Source: Blautia wexlerae DSM 19850
Lineage (GTDB): Bacteria; Bacillota; Clostridia; Lachnospirales; Lachnospiraceae
Direction: 5' to 3'
Assembly (NCBI RefSeq): GCF_025148125.1
Contig: NZ_CP102267.1
Span: forward strand, 35,001 to 99,000
Length of the DNA: 64,000 bases
Shown here: positions 1-9,238 of the stretch, piece by piece
Layout: every line of letters starts with the position of its first letter
Numbering within the stretch: the first letter of the stretch is position 1
The notes under the pieces: model-generated
The model's input: the letters and a program-made list of their open reading frames with translations, nothing else
Told to the model about the DNA's origin: nothing
The model's database searches: none
Program-made: the position numbers and the translations under genes

Positions 1-772
<772 letters not shown>

Positions 773-844
773 AGAATCGCAGGAAGAATGAATCTCAAGG
801 AAATGTCAACATGTATGTAGTTTTGAAGGTGCAAACCTTTAAAT

Positions 845-918
845 GGCCCAGTGGCTCAGTTGGTTAGAGCGTCGCCCTGTCACGGCGAAGGTCGAGAGTT
901 CGAGTCTCTTCTGGGTCG
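845..918 (+). tRNA. tRNA-Asp (GTC)
   Basis: Cloverleaf with acceptor GGCCCAG/CTGGGTC, anticodon GTC in CTGTCAC, T-loop TTCGAGT and discriminator G. It is the first of seven tRNAs downstream of the 23S gene. No CCA is encoded. Confidence 0.96.
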
Positions 919-960
919 TTAGCAATGAGCTGACGAGTTTGGTAAATTGCATATGGATAT

Positions 961-1033
961 GGAATCTTAGCTCAGCTGGGAGAGCATCTGCCTTACAAGC
1001 AGAGGGTCATAGGTTCGAGCCCTATAGGTTCCA
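961..1033 (+). tRNA. tRNA-Val (TAC)
   Basis: Acceptor GGAATCT pairs with AGGTTCC. The anticodon loop is CTTACAA with anticodon TAC, and the T-loop is TTCGAGC. Part of the co-transcribed rRNA-linked tRNA cluster. Confidence 0.95.
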
Positions 1034-1038
1034 TACTT

Positions 1039-1120
1039 GGATGGATTCCCGAGTGGCCAAAGGGGGCAGACTGTAAATCTGTTAGCAACGCTTTCGAAGG
1101 TTCGAATCCTTCTCCATCCA
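1039..1120 (+). tRNA. tRNA-Tyr (GTA)
   Basis: 82 nt with a long variable arm (class II). Acceptor GGATGGA/TCCATCC, anticodon GTA in CTGTAAA, T-loop TTCGAAT. Confidence 0.95.
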
Positions 1121-1137
1121 CTTAGCTTAACAGCTAA

Positions 1138-1210
1138 GCCGATGTGGCTCAATTGGCAGAGCAGCTGATTTGTAATCAGCAGGTTATCGGTTCGAGTCCG
1201 ATCATCGGCT
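1138..1210 (+). tRNA. tRNA-Thr (TGT)
   Basis: Acceptor GCCGATG/CATCGGC, anticodon TGT in TTTGTAA, T-loop TTCGAGT, discriminator T. Confidence 0.95.
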
Positions 1211-1231
1211 TTTGATTTTAAAAATTAATAT

Positions 1232-1305
1232 CGCGGGGTGGAGCAGTCTGGAAGCTCGTCGGGCTCATAACCCGAAGGTCATAGGTTCAAATCCTGTCCC
1301 CGCTA
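1232..1305 (+). tRNA. initiator tRNA-fMet (CAT)
   Basis: The anticodon stem carries three consecutive GC pairs (GGG/CCC around CTCATAA) and the first acceptor base C is unpaired with its partner. Both are hallmarks of initiator tRNA, so this is called fMet rather than elongator Met or Ile2. Confidence 0.92.
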
Positions 1306-1309
1306 TTTT

Positions 1310-1382
<73 letters not shown>

Positions 1383-1412
1383 TTCACTTTGAAAGTGATA
1401 ATTAAATAATAT

Positions 1413-1485
1413 GGAGCATTAGCTCAGTCGGTAGAGCACTTGACTTTTAATCAAGTTGTCCGGGGTTCGAATCCCCGATGCTTCA
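1413..1485 (+). tRNA. tRNA-Lys (TTT)
   Basis: Acceptor GGAGCAT/ATGCTTC with one G-U pair, anticodon TTT in CTTTTAA, T-loop TTCGAAT. Last tRNA of the cluster, directly before a terminator. Confidence 0.95.
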
Positions 1486-1490
1486 CTTTA

Positions 1491-1526
1491 AAACTTCTGT
1501 GAGAATATCACAGAAGTTTTTTTGTG
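1491..1526 (+). terminator. terminator of the rRNA/tRNA operon
   Basis: Perfect stem AACTTCTGTGA / TCACAGAAGTT with a 5-nt loop, followed by a run of seven T and then a further T-rich stretch. Classic intrinsic terminator. Confidence 0.93.
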
Positions 1527-1706
1527 TTTTTTTAACCCTAACATCATTTTATGGAATTACTATAGAGAAATAAAAAAGTTCTAAAGTTTTATGCTTTTTC
1601 ATATATTATTAGTACCTGATACCATTAACCGTAGGAAGTGCGCAGTCTTAACGGTGGACAGGCTGTTTGAAGTCAGTAGATGTAATGCAGAACAGGAGGA
1701 GTTTTT

Positions 1707-1952
1707 ATGAAGAGTCCTTTAAAGAATCTGAAAAAATATTTTCAGTTAATCATGACTGCTCTTATTTGCTTTGTAATGGGAGTCATTGAAGACAAGAAAA
1801 GAATCTGCATAAAAGATACAGATTCTAAAAAAGACAGAACTGTTTTGCGTCCGGATGATAAAAAGAACAACAGAAAAAATAAAATCATTTACTGGAATGA
1901 ACCACGAATCCAGAATAGAATAAATAGGGCTGTATATTTTAATACGGGGTAA
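1707..1952 (+). CDS. small hypothetical protein (81 aa)
   Basis: Not recognised. The ATG follows a strong AGGAGG-type site (AACAGGAGGAG) at a good distance, which is the main argument that it is translated. One hydrophobic stretch at residues 11-27 (YFQLIMTALICFVMGVI) suggests a single membrane segment. The rest is very Lys/Arg/Asn-rich and would lie in the cytoplasm or bind a polyanion. It stands alone between the tRNA terminator and spoIID, in a stretch of low GC. The 220 bases upstream hold no other gene; an imperfect inverted repeat around 1620-1662 might be a leader structure but is weak. Confidence 0.5.
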   Translation: MKSPLKNLKKYFQLIMTALICFVMGVIEDKKRICIKDTDSKKDRTVLRPDDKKNNRKNKIIYWNEPRIQNRINRAVYFNTG

Positions 1953-2155
1953 TGAAGCCCCGTATGCAGAAACTATCGCAGTCCTCTCAATTAATGAATT
2001 TGAGACAGTTCAGCAGGATTTTATGTTCTGATGAGCAGGATCAATATGCATTATTTACGAGAATTGCTATATAACAGAAGTGTTATAAATAATATACATA
2101 CAGATAAATATATATGTATATACTAAAAAGAAGAAGTTTATAATGATGGTCTGAT

Positions 2156-2989
2156 ATGAGAAAGTCTTTTTTCCCTGGAACAACGGGAATCTTTGCTCTG
2201 TTTTTTGTTCCCTATATAGTTACAATTATTTTTAATGGTGCCAACACTACATTGATCAATAAAAAATTTAATGTGGAAATGCTTCTGCCGGTGATCGTTT
2301 CATCGCAGATTGAAGACAAATATGAACTTGAGACTATAAAAGCACAAACAATCATAGCAAGATCAAATTTTTACCGGACAATGAAAGAGGAGAAAAATCT
2401 GGCAATAACTTTATGTCAGATAAAGGAAGAGATGGAGGGGAAATCCCTGGCTTGTGTAATTTTACAGAATAAGTACGAAAAAGCAGTAACAGAAACAGAA
2501 GGAAAAGTCATTGTATGGAATAAAGAATTAAAGTTAGTTCCCTATCATGAATTAAGTGCAGGACAGACAAGAGATGGAATGGAAGTTTTCCACAACGAAG
2601 ATGATTCGTATCTCAGATCCGTACACAGTCTTGTGGATAAAAATGCAAAAGATTATTTGAATAGTGTATACATAAATAAAAATATCCTTCCGGAAAGAAT
2701 TGAAATAAAATCCAGGGACAGTGCCGGTTATGTTACAGAAATTCTGGCTGACGGGAAAGTGTTGGAAGGCGAGGCATTCAGAAAAGGAATGGGACTCACG
2801 TCCTCAAATTTTACAATTCAGAAGTCTGGAAAGGAAGTACGATTTTTATGTAGAGGAAAAGGTCATGGATTAGGATTCTCACAATATGGAGGGAATGAGA
2901 TGGCAAAGGAGTCTGCGAATGCAAAAGAGATCTTACAATATTATTTTCCTGAGATGGATGTGCTGAACATAAAATCTGTAAATTGCTGA
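2156..2989 (+). CDS. spoIID: SpoIID/LytB-domain stage II sporulation protein
   Basis: 277 aa with an N-terminal membrane anchor (residues 11-27) and a SpoIID/LytB domain. The family signatures ELETIKAQTIIARS (57-70) and GKGHGLGFSQYGGNEMA near the C-terminus are clear. SpoIID is a lytic transglycosylase that acts on peptidoglycan during forespore engulfment with SpoIIP and SpoIIM. The residue that aligns with the catalytic Glu of the SEMP motif (Glu88 in B. subtilis) appears to be Gln51 here (SSQIED), and the Cys/His zinc motif of clostridial SpoIID is not evident. It may therefore be a structural or divergent copy. The next gene is SpoIIQ-like, the same order as spoIID-spoIIQ in Clostridioides. 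The start is the ATG at 2156; the SD is weak (GATGGTCTGAT). Confidence 0.82.
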   Translation: MRKSFFPGTTGIFALFFVPYIVTIIFNGANTTLINKKFNVEMLLPVIVSSQIEDKYELETIKAQTIIARSNFYRTMKEEKNLAITLCQIKEEMEGKSLACVILQNKYEKAVTETEGKVIVWNKELKLVPYHELSAGQTRDGMEVFHNEDDSYLRSVHSLVDKNAKDYLNSVYINKNILPERIEIKSRDSAGYVTEILADGKVLEGEAFRKGMGLTSSNFTIQKSGKEVRFLCRGKGHGLGFSQYGGNEMAKESANAKEILQYYFPEMDVLNIKSVNC

Positions 2990-3050
2990 ATAGATACGAA
3001 TATTCTGGACACCCTATAGATATGAAGATGAAAACAGAGGTGAAAGGAAT

Positions 3051-3944
3051 ATGATGAATAACAAAGTGACAAGAATCATTGCCAATTCCGTTGGACTGGC
3101 CGCTGTAGCAGCATTGGGAATTACAGTTTATCAGTTAGGTACCTCCCCGGTCAAAGAGAAAACTCCTGAAGAAAAAACAGAAAATGTCGGTGAAAGTACA
3201 CAGGATACGGAAGAACAATTGAGTGAAGATGCAGGAACGAATCATGTGGAGTCAGAAAATCAGTGGATATCCGATGACGGGGAAGATTTGGATGATACAA
3301 AGGTTACATTCCAAAAACAAGGAATGTATGGGGAAACAGCTCAGAATACTGTGGATAATAATGAATCAGATAATACTGCAGATGTGGATAAGACTGACAA
3401 TGCTGTAAATTCTCAGCAAGCAGAAGAATCATCAGTAAATGCAAATATGAAATCCCAGACGATATCAGAAGATCAGGCAGATGAAGCAACAGATGTTTCG
3501 GCATCGGCCCTGAATCTTGCGACAGTAAATTTTTCGGAAGATACATTAATGGAGTGGCCGGTGAATGGAAATGTTCTCCTTGATTACAGTATGGATCAGA
3601 CTACTTATTTTCCGACGCTTGATCAGTATAAATTGAGTCCGGCTATTGCTGTCGGTGCAGTAGAGGGAGCACCTGTGGTAGCTGCTGTTAATGGCAAGGT
3701 TTATTCTATAGAGCAGAATGCGCAGACGGGTACTACACTGACAATGGAACTTGGAAATGGATATCAGGCTGTTTATGGACAGCTTACAGATCTGACAGTG
3801 TCAGAAGGAGATACAATTAAAAAGGGAACGACGATAGGATATATTGCACAGCCTACAAAATATTACAGCACAGAAGGAACCAATCTTTATTTTGCAATGA
3901 AAAAGGATGGAGAACCAATAGATCCGATTGAATATCTTCCATAA
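3051..3944 (+). CDS. SpoIIQ-like protein with degenerate M23 domain
   Basis: 297 aa with a membrane segment at about 10-28 (IANSVGLAAVAALGITVYQLG). A long acidic, Ser/Thr/Asn-rich linker (35-170) follows, then an M23/LytM-type beta fold (about 175-297) recognisable by GAPVVAAVNGKVYSI, EGDTIKKGTTIGYI and the closing GEPIDPIEYLP. SpoIIQ is the forespore partner of SpoIIIAH in the engulfment channel. The zinc ligands of active M23 enzymes are missing: the HxxxD site reads SPAIAV and the HxH site reads LYFAM. It should therefore be catalytically inactive, as in Bacillus SpoIIQ. It lies 60 bp after spoIID and has an AGAGGTGAAAGG site. The start could be either adjacent Met. Confidence 0.75.
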   Translation: MMNNKVTRIIANSVGLAAVAALGITVYQLGTSPVKEKTPEEKTENVGESTQDTEEQLSEDAGTNHVESENQWISDDGEDLDDTKVTFQKQGMYGETAQNTVDNNESDNTADVDKTDNAVNSQQAEESSVNANMKSQTISEDQADEATDVSASALNLATVNFSEDTLMEWPVNGNVLLDYSMDQTTYFPTLDQYKLSPAIAVGAVEGAPVVAAVNGKVYSIEQNAQTGTTLTMELGNGYQAVYGQLTDLTVSEGDTIKKGTTIGYIAQPTKYYSTEGTNLYFAMKKDGEPIDPIEYLP

Positions 3945-3963
3945 TGAAATAGAAGAAAAAAAC

Positions 3964-3993
3964 AGGGCTGCCGTAGATCGGCAGCCCTTAATT
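3964..3993 (+). terminator. terminator after spoIIQ-like gene
   Basis: GGGCTGCC / GGCAGCCC stem with a 6-nt loop, then TTAATTT. The T-run is interrupted, so strength is uncertain. Confidence 0.65.
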
Positions 3994-4201
3994 TGGTATA
4001 GGGCCGAGACAGTAACGTATAAACAGTACTTTGATATTTGCAACAGAAATGATATGTGTAGTATAATACAAAATATGTAGTGATTCAGCAGTTAACAATT
4101 CGTGGATATCAGGTTAGGGGCACACTAGCATCATAAAATACTGCTGGTTATAAAAATACTTTTGGAAATTATACAGACAGCATGAAAGAGGAGCTTTTTA
4201 T

Positions 4202-5194
4202 ATGAATATTAATGAGATTGCCAAACTGGCAGGGGTCTCCAGAGCTACCGTATCCAGGTATCTGAACAATGGTTATGTCAGTGAGGAAAAGAAAAAAAAT
4301 ATCAGCAGAGTTATTGAAGAAACCGGGTATCAGCCTTCTTCACAGGCGCAGAGGCTGCGTACTAAGAAGACAAAACTGGTCGGAGTAATTCTGCCAAAGA
4401 TAGATTCCAATACGATCAGCCGGGAAGTTGCCGGAATCAGTGACATACTTACCAAAAAAGGATATCAGCTGATACTGGCAAATACAAATAACAGTGTTGA
4501 AGAAGAATTGAAATATCTTTCACTGTTTAGGGATAATCAGGTCGATGGTGTTATTTTTATTGCCACCATATTGACAAAACAGCACAGGGAAATGATGAAG
4601 GGATTTAAAGTTCCGATTGTTTTACTTGGACAACAGCTGGATGGTTATCCATGTATTTTTCAGGACGATTATAAGGCTGCTGTAAATCTTACTGAACAGA
4701 TGGTGAAGACAGGAAAGAAGTTTGGATATATTACAGTTACGGATAAAGATGAGGCAGTTGGCAGGCAGCGAAAATCAGGTGTGGAGAAGGTTCTTGGAGA
4801 AAATCAGATCACATTGGAAAGTGGATGTGTAAAATGCGGAAATTTCACATTAGAGTCAGGATATGAGAAAGCGAAAGAACTTTTTACGGAGCATCCCGAT
4901 GTAGATACATTGATCTGTGCAACAGATACCATGGCAGTTGGAGCGGCAAATTGGCTGAAGGAGAACGGATATCAGATTCCTCAACAGGTTCAGATTGCCG
5001 GAATGGGAGACAGTTTTCTGGGAAAGATCATAGAACCAAAGCTAACTACTGTACATTTTTTTTATAAGACAAGTGGAATGGAATCAGCAAAAGTGCTGGT
5101 AGATTTGATAGAATCTAAGGAAACATCATCTGTACATAAAGAAATAAAAATGGGATGTAAGGTGGTACTCAGAGAGTCTCACCGAAATATATGA
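4202..5194 (+). CDS. scrR: LacI-family sucrose operon regulator
   Basis: 330 aa. The N-terminal LacI helix-turn-helix is textbook (NINEIAKLAGVSRATVSRYL, residues 2-21), with the hinge at about 45-58 (SSQAQRLRTKKTKLVG) and a periplasmic-binding-protein-like effector domain afterwards. SD GAGGAGC precedes the ATG. It is followed by its own terminator and then by a sucrose PTS permease and sucrose-6-phosphate hydrolase gene. It is thus inferred to repress that operon through the two identical operators at 5366 and 5584, with sucrose-6-phosphate or fructose as the likely effector by analogy with ScrR. The family assignment is certain; the ligand is inferred from context. Confidence 0.85.
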   Translation: MNINEIAKLAGVSRATVSRYLNNGYVSEEKKKNISRVIEETGYQPSSQAQRLRTKKTKLVGVILPKIDSNTISREVAGISDILTKKGYQLILANTNNSVEEELKYLSLFRDNQVDGVIFIATILTKQHREMMKGFKVPIVLLGQQLDGYPCIFQDDYKAAVNLTEQMVKTGKKFGYITVTDKDEAVGRQRKSGVEKVLGENQITLESGCVKCGNFTLESGYEKAKELFTEHPDVDTLICATDTMAVGAANWLKENGYQIPQQVQIAGMGDSFLGKIIEPKLTTVHFFYKTSGMESAKVLVDLIESKETSSVHKEIKMGCKVVLRESHRNI

Positions 5195-5209
5195 CTGAAC
5201 ATGAAAAAG

Positions 5210-5242
5210 GAACTCTGAGGCAATCATCAGAGTTCTTTTTTT
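5210..5242 (+). terminator. terminator of the LacI regulator gene
   Basis: GAACTCTGA / TCAGAGTTC stem with an 8-nt loop and a run of T. It separates the regulator transcript from the sucrose operon. Confidence 0.92.
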
Positions 5243-5331
5243 CTGAATAATTGGATTTACATATATATTAAAGGGAGTGTTTTGGAAATAATATATAAAA
5301 AATGGATATAATATTTGTGATATGTTACATA

Positions 5332-5360
5332 TTTACAAATAAAAAACGCCCAGATATAAT
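5332..5360 (+). promoter_or_regulatory. sigma-A promoter of the sucrose operon
   Basis: TTTACA (5332-5337), 17-nt spacer, TATAAT (5355-5360). The predicted start of transcription near 5367 falls on the first operator, so the transcript has a leader of about 250 nt before the PTS gene. A second poorer candidate (TTGGAA-19-TATAAT) lies at 5282-5312. Confidence 0.8.
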
Positions 5361-5365
5361 AGCAT

Positions 5366-5388
5366 ATATGAGAACGATTCCATAAAAG
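5366..5388 (+). promoter_or_regulatory. operator O1 of the sucrose operon
   Basis: First of two identical 23-bp copies; core TGAGAACGATTCCA with a central CG, as in LacI-family operators. It covers the predicted transcription start, so binding would block initiation. The core also differs from a catabolite-responsive element (cre) at one position, so CcpA is an alternative or additional ligand. Confidence 0.78.
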
Positions 5389-5583
5389 TACATACAATCC
5401 ATAGGAAATACATATTGGTGATCAGATAAGAAATATCGTGAGAGTGCAAGACATCTGCTGAGTTATAATCAGATATCAGAGTAAATTTGGAATGGTATAA
5501 GATGATATTAAGGTTAAAAGGTATTTTTATAAGATTAACAAGTGAAATTTGTTCAATATGTGAGAACTTCAAAGTGTACATTT

Positions 5584-5606
5584 ATATGAGAACGATTCCA
5601 TAAAAG
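5584..5606 (+). promoter_or_regulatory. operator O2 overlapping the PTS gene ribosome binding site
   Basis: Exact second copy of the 23-bp sequence at 5366-5388, 218 bp downstream. Its last bases run into the AAAGGAGG ribosome binding site of the PTS gene. The spacing suits DNA looping by a tetrameric repressor or a roadblock. A partial third copy (TGTGAGAACTTC) is seen near 5559. Confidence 0.75.
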
Positions 5607-5615
5607 GAGGATATT

Positions 5616-7520
5616 ATGGATTACAGAAAAACAGCACAGGAGATATATGACCATATCGGTAAAAAAGAAAATATTATTTCCGCAGCTCATTGTGCCACAC
5701 GTCTTCGCCTGGTTATCAGTGATAATTCAAAGGCTGATAAGGAATATGTTGAGAACATTGAAGGTGTAAAAGGTGTTTTCTTTGCGCAGGGACAGATGCA
5801 GATCATTCTGGGAACAGGTGTAGTTAATAAAGTATATGATGAGTTCATCCGGATTGCAGGAGTTTCTGAGAGCAGTAAAGAAGAGCTGAAAAAAGTTGCG
5901 GCTTCCAGGGCAAATCCGGTACAGAGACTGATCAAGACACTTGGAGATATTTTTGTGCCGATTATTCCTGCAATTGTTGCAAGCGGTTTCCTGATGGGAA
6001 TTATGGAAGCACTGAACTTCATGGTAAACAATGGATTTTTGAATATTGATACCAGCGGTTCTATTTATACATTTGCACAGCTTTTCAGTAATACGGCATA
6101 TACGTTCCTGCCAATCCTCATCGCATACAGCGGTGCTAAAGTGTTTGGTGCAAACCCGTATCTGGGTGCAGTTATCGGTATGATCATGATTCATCCGAAT
6201 CTCCAGAATGCATGGACAGTTGCCACAGAAGGTGTTAAAGCAACTCAGAAAGTATGGTTTGGACTTTACTCTATTGATATGGTCGGATATCAGGGGCATG
6301 TAATTCCGGTTATCATTGCAGTATGGGTACTGGCTCAGATTGAGAAGAGACTTCACAAAGTAGTGCCGGCAATGTTTGATCTGTTTGTTACTCCGCTTGT
6401 AAGTGTCTTTGTAACAGGATATCTGACATTATCCATTATCGGACCTATCTTTGTCACTGTTGAGAACGGACTTCTGAATGGGATTCAGTGGCTGATCGCA
6501 TTGCCATTTGGTATCGGAAGTTTTATTATGGGTGCGTTTTATGCACCGACGGTGGTTGCCGGTGTTCACCATATGTACACGATCATTGATCTTGGACAGT
6601 TGTCTAAATTTGGAGTTACTTACTGGCTGCCTCTTGCTTCTGCAGCGAATATTGCACAGGGTGGAGCCACTCTTGCAGTAGCACTTAAGACAAAGGATCA
6701 GAAGATTAAATCAATGGCAGTTCCGTCTGCATTAAGTGCCTGTATGGGAATTACTGAACCTGCGATCTTTGGTGTTAACCTTCGCTTTGGAAAACCATTT
6801 GTGATGGGATGTATTGGTGGTGCATTTGGTGCACTGTTTGCATCTGTTACAGGACTGGGGGCTACGGGAACTGGCGTAACCGGTATCTTTGGAATTCTTC
6901 TTTGTCTGAATAATCCGGTTTCTTATATTCTTATGTTTGTGATTGCATTTGGTGCTGCCTTTGTACTTACCTGGTTGTTTGGATATAAGGACACTAATGT
7001 TTCTGAAAAGACAGAAAGTGTTGAAGCTGTGGGAGATAAATCAACAACAGAAAAAAGCAATGCAGATGATTCTGTGCTTTATAGTGTATCAGAAGGAACT
7101 GCGATTTTGCTTTCCCAGGTAAATGACGCTACATTTGCTTCGGAAGTACTTGGAAAAGGAATTGCCGTAATTCCATCGAAGGGTGAAGTTGTTGCTCCAT
7201 GTGATGCTGTGGTTGAGACTGTTTTTGATACAAAGCATGCAGTTGGTTTAAGTACGGAAAGTGGTATGGAGCTTCTGATCCATATCGGGATCAATACAGT
7301 GGAATTGAATGGAAAATATTTTACATCTCATGTAAAGAATGGAGATCACGTAAAGAAAGGCCAGCTTCTGGTTTCCTTTGATATGGAGAAAGTTAAGGCA
7401 GCAGGATACGATGTGACGACGCCTCTTATTGTAACGAATTCGGATGATTATAAAGATGTGAAAATTCTGTCGGAAGATTCGGTAACACCATCAGATAAAG
7501 TATTGGAGATTGTGAAATGA
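5616..7520 (+). CDS. scrA: sucrose-type PTS permease EIIBCA
   Basis: 634 aa. Residues 1-85 form an EIIB domain with the phosphorylated Cys26 (AAHCATRLRL). About 105-460 is the multi-span EIIC glucose/sucrose-family channel (PIIPAIVASGFLMG, ACMGITEPAIFGVN). About 490-634 is an EIIA(Glc)-like domain with His556 in LLIHIGIN. It imports a disaccharide while phosphorylating it. The following gene is a sucrose-6-phosphate hydrolase, which makes sucrose the likely substrate, although trehalose and beta-glucoside permeases share the family. The fused EIIA makes it independent of a separate EIIA. SD AAAGGAGG. It overlaps the next ATG by 4 bases, so the two are translationally coupled. Confidence 0.92.
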   Translation: MDYRKTAQEIYDHIGKKENIISAAHCATRLRLVISDNSKADKEYVENIEGVKGVFFAQGQMQIILGTGVVNKVYDEFIRIAGVSESSKEELKKVAASRANPVQRLIKTLGDIFVPIIPAIVASGFLMGIMEALNFMVNNGFLNIDTSGSIYTFAQLFSNTAYTFLPILIAYSGAKVFGANPYLGAVIGMIMIHPNLQNAWTVATEGVKATQKVWFGLYSIDMVGYQGHVIPVIIAVWVLAQIEKRLHKVVPAMFDLFVTPLVSVFVTGYLTLSIIGPIFVTVENGLLNGIQWLIALPFGIGSFIMGAFYAPTVVAGVHHMYTIIDLGQLSKFGVTYWLPLASAANIAQGGATLAVALKTKDQKIKSMAVPSALSACMGITEPAIFGVNLRFGKPFVMGCIGGAFGALFASVTGLGATGTGVTGIFGILLCLNNPVSYILMFVIAFGAAFVLTWLFGYKDTNVSEKTESVEAVGDKSTTEKSNADDSVLYSVSEGTAILLSQVNDATFASEVLGKGIAVIPSKGEVVAPCDAVVETVFDTKHAVGLSTESGMELLIHIGINTVELNGKYFTSHVKNGDHVKKGQLLVSFDMEKVKAAGYDVTTPLIVTNSDDYKDVKILSEDSVTPSDKVLEIVK

Positions 7521-8956
7521 GTACGCTAACTAAAGTTCTTGAAAGAAATATAAAAGTAATTGAAAAGAACGCAGATCTGACAGAAGGAAGATTCCGGCTT
7601 GGACATCATCTGATGCCGCCGGTCGGATGGCTCAATGATCCGAATGGACTATGCTGGTATAAAGGCAGATATCATGTGTTTTTTCAATACGCTCCCTTTG
7701 ATGTGGAAGGCGGACTGAAATTCTGGGGACATTATACAAGCGAAGATCTGGTAGACTGGAAATACGAAGGGACAGCTCTTTATCCGGATTCTCCTTATGA
7801 CTGTCATGGTGTCTATTCCGGATCTGCATTGGCAGAGAGTGAAAAACTTCATTTGTTTTTCACCGGGAATGTAAAGATTGACGGTGATTATGATTATATT
7901 AATGAAGGACGTGAGACCAGTACGCTTCATGTAGAAAGTGAGGACGGAATTCATTTCGGAGATAAAGAAGAGATAATTTCTTTTGAAAAATATCCGGAAG
8001 AGTTTACCTGTCATATCAGAGACCCGAAAGTCTGGAAAGAAAACGACAGGTATTTTATGGTTCTTGGTGGACGTCTTAAGGGAGATAAAGGTGCAGTTCT
8101 GGTTTATGAATCAGAAAATCTGAAAGAATGGAAATTTAAACATATAATAACCACACCGGAAGCTTTTGGCTATATGTGGGAATGCCCGGACTATTTCGAA
8201 CTGGACGGGAAGAAATTTCTGTCTGTATCACCACAGGGCTTGAAGAGGGAAGAATTTCGTTTTCAGAATATCTATCAGTCAGGCTATTTTCCGGTAAAAG
8301 AGGATGGCTCTGTAGATGAAAGAGACTTTCGTGAGTGGGATATGGGATTTGACTTTTATGCTCCACAGACCTTTACAGATAACAGCGGAAGGCGACTTCT
8401 GATAGGATGGATGGGAATGCCGGATGCAGAGGAGGAATATACCAATAAAACCATTGATGAAGGCTGGCAGCATTGTCTTACCGTACCGCGGGAACTGAGG
8501 GTAAAGGATGGAAAAATATTCCAGTATCCGGCAAAAGAACTGGAGAGACTCCGAAAAGAGAAAACAATTCTTGATGATGAAAAATCAATTGTTGAGGTTC
8601 GTGTAGAAGTAAATGAAGGTTTTGATCTGTTAATTGAAGATATTGCAGTGACAGACAGAAGTTTTCAGATCAGTATGGGCGGACAGATGCTCTTTAAATA
8701 TGAAAATGAAATTGCGGAGATTGGATTTTCTGAAATTGCGGGTGCAGGAAGAAATAAGCGGAAAGCGAAAGTCAGTGAACTGAACAATATCCGGATTCTT
8801 GCAGATACTTCTGCAGTGGAACTTTATCTGAATGATGGAGAGATTGTATTCTCAACCAGATATTATCCGGATCGTGAAGATCTGCAGCTAAAGGTAAAAG
8901 GCGGAAAATTCAGGGGAAATCTCTGGAATCTTCGAAAAATGATATTCACAAAATAA
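7517..8956 (+). CDS. scrB: sucrose-6-phosphate hydrolase (GH32)
   Basis: 479 aa glycoside hydrolase family 32 enzyme. It has a five-bladed propeller with nucleophile Asp41 (WLNDPNG), stabiliser Asp169 (RDPK) and acid/base Glu222 (ECPD), and a C-terminal beta-sandwich (about 365-479). It splits intracellular sucrose-6-phosphate to glucose-6-phosphate and fructose. There is no signal peptide, which fits a cytoplasmic partner of the PTS. The start codon overlaps the stop of the permease gene (ATGA), so the pair forms one operon that ends at a strong terminator. Confidence 0.94.
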   Translation: MSTLTKVLERNIKVIEKNADLTEGRFRLGHHLMPPVGWLNDPNGLCWYKGRYHVFFQYAPFDVEGGLKFWGHYTSEDLVDWKYEGTALYPDSPYDCHGVYSGSALAESEKLHLFFTGNVKIDGDYDYINEGRETSTLHVESEDGIHFGDKEEIISFEKYPEEFTCHIRDPKVWKENDRYFMVLGGRLKGDKGAVLVYESENLKEWKFKHIITTPEAFGYMWECPDYFELDGKKFLSVSPQGLKREEFRFQNIYQSGYFPVKEDGSVDERDFREWDMGFDFYAPQTFTDNSGRRLLIGWMGMPDAEEEYTNKTIDEGWQHCLTVPRELRVKDGKIFQYPAKELERLRKEKTILDDEKSIVEVRVEVNEGFDLLIEDIAVTDRSFQISMGGQMLFKYENEIAEIGFSEIAGAGRNKRKAKVSELNNIRILADTSAVELYLNDGEIVFSTRYYPDREDLQLKVKGGKFRGNLWNLRKMIFTK

Positions 8957-8974
8957 GAAAATAAACGTATAATA

Positions 8975-9024
8975 AAGCAGGTGGGAAAGAAAATCCGCAG
9001 TCGGTTTCCCTGCCTGCTTTTTTG
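8975..9024 (+). terminator. terminator of the sucrose operon
   Basis: AAGCAGGTGGGAAA pairs with TTTCCCTGCCTGCTT, followed by a T-run at 9018-9023. Confidence 0.9.
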
Positions 9025-9238
9025 ACATATTGGTATTTCTGGTGCTGAGAGATCTGGCTGTCAGAAAGAATATGTGTCCGGATGATATACGTGTTTTAAA
9101 CCGACTGTTTATTATAGAAACAGGGACGACCGCAAAAGATAGCAGTTGTCCTTTACATAAATTATAAAAAATTTCAAATAATGCAATTCCAGACAATAAG
9201 ACAGTTGCTTGATTATAATATATGACTGTCGGGTGATT

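Noticed and set aside
843..1152. Frames of 61-77 codons across the tRNA cluster
   Set aside because: They read through tRNA-Asp, Val, Tyr and Thr and have no coding features.
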